Origin: Mycolicibacterium sphagni
Lineage (GTDB): Bacteria > Actinomycetota > Actinomycetes > Mycobacteriales > Mycobacteriaceae
Assembly: GCF_013337765.1 (NCBI RefSeq)
Contig: NZ_VBSB01000010.1
Location: 310,001 to 374,000 of the forward strand
Direction: 5' to 3'
Length of the DNA: 64,000 bases
Within the stretch, counting starts at the first letter, position 1. Each line of letters opens with the position of its first letter. A program made the position numbers and the translations under genes. The notes beneath the pieces were generated by a model that saw only the letters and a list, made by a program, of their open reading frames with translations, was not told the origin of the DNA and ran no database searches. Positions 61,774 to 64,000 of this stretch are shown in pieces.

Positions 61774-64000
61774 CTAGTAGGAGCGGGTTGTAGCCAAACC
61801 GACCGGCACTTCCTCGGTTTGGGCCAGGTGGTCGGGCGGCGGGATGGTGCGGTTCTCGTAGTTGCGGGCGATCAGGGTCTTCTGTCCGGACAGTTTGGTC
61901 CTGGCCCACTTCCCGACCACGCGCGCCGCCACCTTCGGCGTCATCAGTGCCGCTGCCGGTTTGACCAGATGCACGACAGCGAGGAACTCGTTGTAGGTCT
62001 CCGGATCGTCGTGCACCAACTCCATCACCCGGTCCATGTACCAGGTCAGTGCGCCGAAGTAGAAGGGCCGCTTCTTGTCCACGTCCTTGACCCAGTCGAA
62101 GCGCAGGTTCTGCTCGCGGATCACGAACCAGGCCGTGTCGGCCAGCTTGGCGATCTTGCGGAAGTACCGACGCGGCAGATCCGGGTGAGTGGGGTCGTAC
62201 TTCGCCAGCAGTAGCTGCATCTCGCGAACTTCCTTGAGTGCCAGCGTCATCCCCAGCCCAGACACCGGGTCGGCACTGGTGTAGGCATCCCCGACGACGA
62301 GCAGAGCGCGCGGCAGGTTGCGCTTCTTCTCGTAGTGCAGCCGCAGCATGTTCGGGTAGCGGAAGTTGTAGATCGGCGACGCCGGCTCGAGTCCGTCGAT
62401 GTTCTCGCCCACCACCTCCGACGGCATGAATTTGGCGAACTCCCGGAATTCCTGTGCCGTGCGCGGAGGCGAATAGCAGTTGTAGGCAACCAGCGTCGTG
62501 GACAGGATCGTGCGCGAGCTGTCGGTGTAATACTGCGCGGCGTAGGTGTCCTCGTACGGGCGATACGCGTAGCAGATGAGCATCACCTTGTCGTCCCACT
62601 GCCGCTCGGGCGGTACCTTGTGGAACATCGTGGAGTAGAAGCAGTTGATGATGTCCTGCTCGACTTCCGGGGCGCCAATCCCGATGCGGTCCAGGAAGTC
62701 CGGGATGTGGGTGTTCTTCCCCGACGCATCCACGACGAATTCGGCTGGGACAACGTCGAGTTCGTCACCGCCGCGCGCTACCGCGACACCGAGGACGGTG
62801 TCGCTGCCACGGTCGTAGACCAGGTCCGCCACTTCGGACTCGTAGTGGAAACTGATGCGCGGTTCGTTGTCCAGCCGGCGCCGCACACACCACTCCAGCA
62901 GCGGTCGGCCTGCACAAACGATCTGAATGGGCCCGGTACCTGGTTTCTTCCACGTGCCGCCGAGCCGGATTCGGTACTGGGCGGCCATATCGACGTCGAA
63001 CGCACCCTCGCGGACCATATCGTCGATGATTCCCGGGAAGAACCGCTCCAGTTCGATGCGGCCCGCGGTGAGCAGATGGTGCAGGTGCCAGCCTTGTGCC
63101 GCTCCGGGCCTGCCCTCGCGACGGGCGTGCGGCGGGTCCTTCTCCAACACGATCACTTTGTCGAAGGTCTCGCTGAGCACCTTGGCCGCGGCGATTCCCG
63201 CGATGCTGCCGCCGACCACCACCGCGGTGCCTCGCCCGCGCCTGCGGACATCGTCCAGATCGATCGTGGCGTAGTCCAGCCGTGGCGGCGTTCGCCGACG
63301 CGTGGCGCCGCTGGCCACGAACTTCTCGTAATACAGGCCGGTTCCGTGGATACCGTTGTCAGTCAGCCAATTACGGGTGTCGCTCACGAGCCCGGCCGGG
63401 CCGCACAGGTACACGTCGGCGTTACCGCCGTAGAACATGCGCGTGTCGAGCATATCGGTGACCCGCCCCACCGACCCGTCCCAGGTGACGCTCGGACGGG
63501 AGACAACCGTGTGGACTTCCAGCCCCGGCAGACGCTTCTTCAGCGCTTCGAGTTCGTCGAGCTTGCAGAGATCTTCGACATCGCTCACGCCGTACACCAG
63601 GTGGACGGGGCCGCGGTGACCGTCGTCAAGGCTCTGCGCCATCGCGAGGATCGGCGACAATCCGGTACCGCCGGCCACCAGGACCACCGGCCGGGCGGGC
63701 GGTCGCAGATAGAAGCCACCCTTGCTGCAGCGCATGGCGATTCGGTCGCCGGGTTTGGCGCTCTCACGCAGGTAATCCGACATCACGCCCTGCGGCAGCA
63801 GCCGCACGATGAACTCCACCTCGGTACGTCCGTCGGCGGGATGAGCATAGGAATAGTTGCGCCACACGCTGGTCCCCGGCACCTGCAACTGCGCGAACTG
63901 CCCAGGCAGATAGACCAGCGGGTCCAGCCCGGAGACATCGATACGCAGCAGCGCCGTGGTCGGCGACACGTGCTCGACGGCGGTCACCACGCCGAAGCCG
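61774..64000 (-). CDS. Fusion of FAD/NAD(P)H reductase and flavin monooxygenase/halogenase-like protein (N-terminus outside window)
   Basis: The frame is open to the right edge, so the N-terminus is missing; a GTG at 63990 is only an internal codon candidate. The visible 740 residues begin with a ferredoxin-reductase module: barrel with RNYSYAHP (RxYS) and NAD site VVLVAGGTGLSPILAM. A second flavoprotein follows: VVVGGSIAGIAAAKVL near 260 and LVVGDAYTSADPVSGLGM near 567, like the squalene-epoxidase/halogenase branch. The missing part may be a 2Fe-2S ferredoxin domain, as in oxygenase reductases. The fusion suggests a self-sufficient monooxygenase that takes electrons from NAD(P)H. An epoxide hydrolase follows it. 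Confidence 0.83.
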   Translation of the reverse strand, partial: GFGVVTAVEHVSPTTALLRIDVSGLDPLVYLPGQFAQLQVPGTSVWRNYSYAHPADGRTEVEFIVRLLPQGVMSDYLRESAKPGDRIAMRCSKGGFYLRPPARPVVLVAGGTGLSPILAMAQSLDDGHRGPVHLVYGVSDVEDLCKLDELEALKKRLPGLEVHTVVSRPSVTWDGSVGRVTDMLDTRMFYGGNADVYLCGPAGLVSDTRNWLTDNGIHGTGLYYEKFVASGATRRRTPPRLDYATIDLDDVRRRGRGTAVVVGGSIAGIAAAKVLSETFDKVIVLEKDPPHARREGRPGAAQGWHLHHLLTAGRIELERFFPGIIDDMVREGAFDVDMAAQYRIRLGGTWKKPGTGPIQIVCAGRPLLEWCVRRRLDNEPRISFHYESEVADLVYDRGSDTVLGVAVARGGDELDVVPAEFVVDASGKNTHIPDFLDRIGIGAPEVEQDIINCFYSTMFHKVPPERQWDDKVMLICYAYRPYEDTYAAQYYTDSSRTILSTTLVAYNCYSPPRTAQEFREFAKFMPSEVVGENIDGLEPASPIYNFRYPNMLRLHYEKKRNLPRALLVVGDAYTSADPVSGLGMTLALKEVREMQLLLAKYDPTHPDLPRRYFRKIAKLADTAWFVIREQNLRFDWVKDVDKKRPFYFGALTWYMDRVMELVHDDPETYNEFLAVVHLVKPAAALMTPKVAARVVGKWARTKLSGQKTLIARNYENRTIPPPDHLAQTEEVPVGLATTRSY

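Noticed and set aside
1..64000. tRNA, rRNA, CRISPR arrays, insertion sequences or phage genes
   Set aside because: No transposase or integrase motif, no regularly spaced repeats and no tRNA-like cloverleaf were noticed by eye on either strand. A dedicated tRNA or CRISPR scan was not possible.

Overview
The window is high-GC actinobacterial DNA. Its gene content points to a mycobacterium, most likely a fast-growing, Mycolicibacterium-type environmental species. It carries a complete ESX-3 type VII secretion locus with PE, PPE and Esx proteins, mycobactin-type siderophore genes, and sites resembling the IdeR iron box. No tRNA, rRNA, insertion sequence, phage gene or CRISPR array was seen. Genes are tightly packed, and the longest stretch without a gene is about 170 bases.

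Layout. (1) 1-3.5 kb: a cut-off fatty acyl-CoA ligase (fadD2-like) divergent from an archaeo-eukaryotic primase-type polymerase (polD2-like), then a CopD-like membrane protein. (2) 3.5-18.5 kb, minus strand: eccA3-eccB3-eccC3-PE5-PPE4-esxG-esxH-espG3-eccD3-mycP3-eccE3, followed by a siderophore-interacting flavoprotein. Most junctions overlap or nearly touch, so this reads as one operon, with a 16/19 match to the IdeR box in front of eccA3. (3) 18.6-39.5 kb: a siderophore locus directly upstream of ESX-3. It holds mbtB-mbtE-mbtF-mbtG-mbtH (minus), the divergent mbtA, mbtI, an iron-box-preceded secreted Ala-rich protein of unknown function, and the acyltransferase mbtK. (4) 39.6-47.4 kb: an SRPBCC protein and a sulfatase, then an aromatic-ring catabolic group (P450, extradiol dioxygenase, fumarylacetoacetase-family hydrolase, TetR, flavin hydroxylase). 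(5) 47.4-52.4 kb: an XRE-cupin regulator divergent from aldehyde dehydrogenase, acyl-CoA dehydrogenase and a second aldehyde dehydrogenase. (6) 52.4-57.4 kb: a polyol dehydrogenase divergent from a mannitol-type PTS permease (IICBA) and a DeoR regulator, then a GAF-LuxR regulator. (7) 57.5-64 kb: a tandem-TetR regulator, a short-chain dehydrogenase, a degenerate RibBA paralogue, an epoxide hydrolase, and a reductase-monooxygenase fusion cut by the window edge.

How the genes fit together. Regions 2 and 3 form one iron-acquisition island of about 36 kb: siderophore synthesis, hydroxamate formation (MbtG, MbtK), iron release by the siderophore-interacting protein, and ESX-3. Iron-box-like sites sit at three promoters. 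The siderophore assembly line is not the textbook mycobactin one. The window has no polyketide synthase (mbtC/mbtD). Instead MbtE has a second C-A-PCP module whose adenylation domain lacks the aspartate that normally holds the alpha-amino group. The most interesting inference is a mycobactin-like siderophore in which a beta-amino acid or similar unit, loaded by an NRPS module, replaces the polyketide 3-hydroxy acid.
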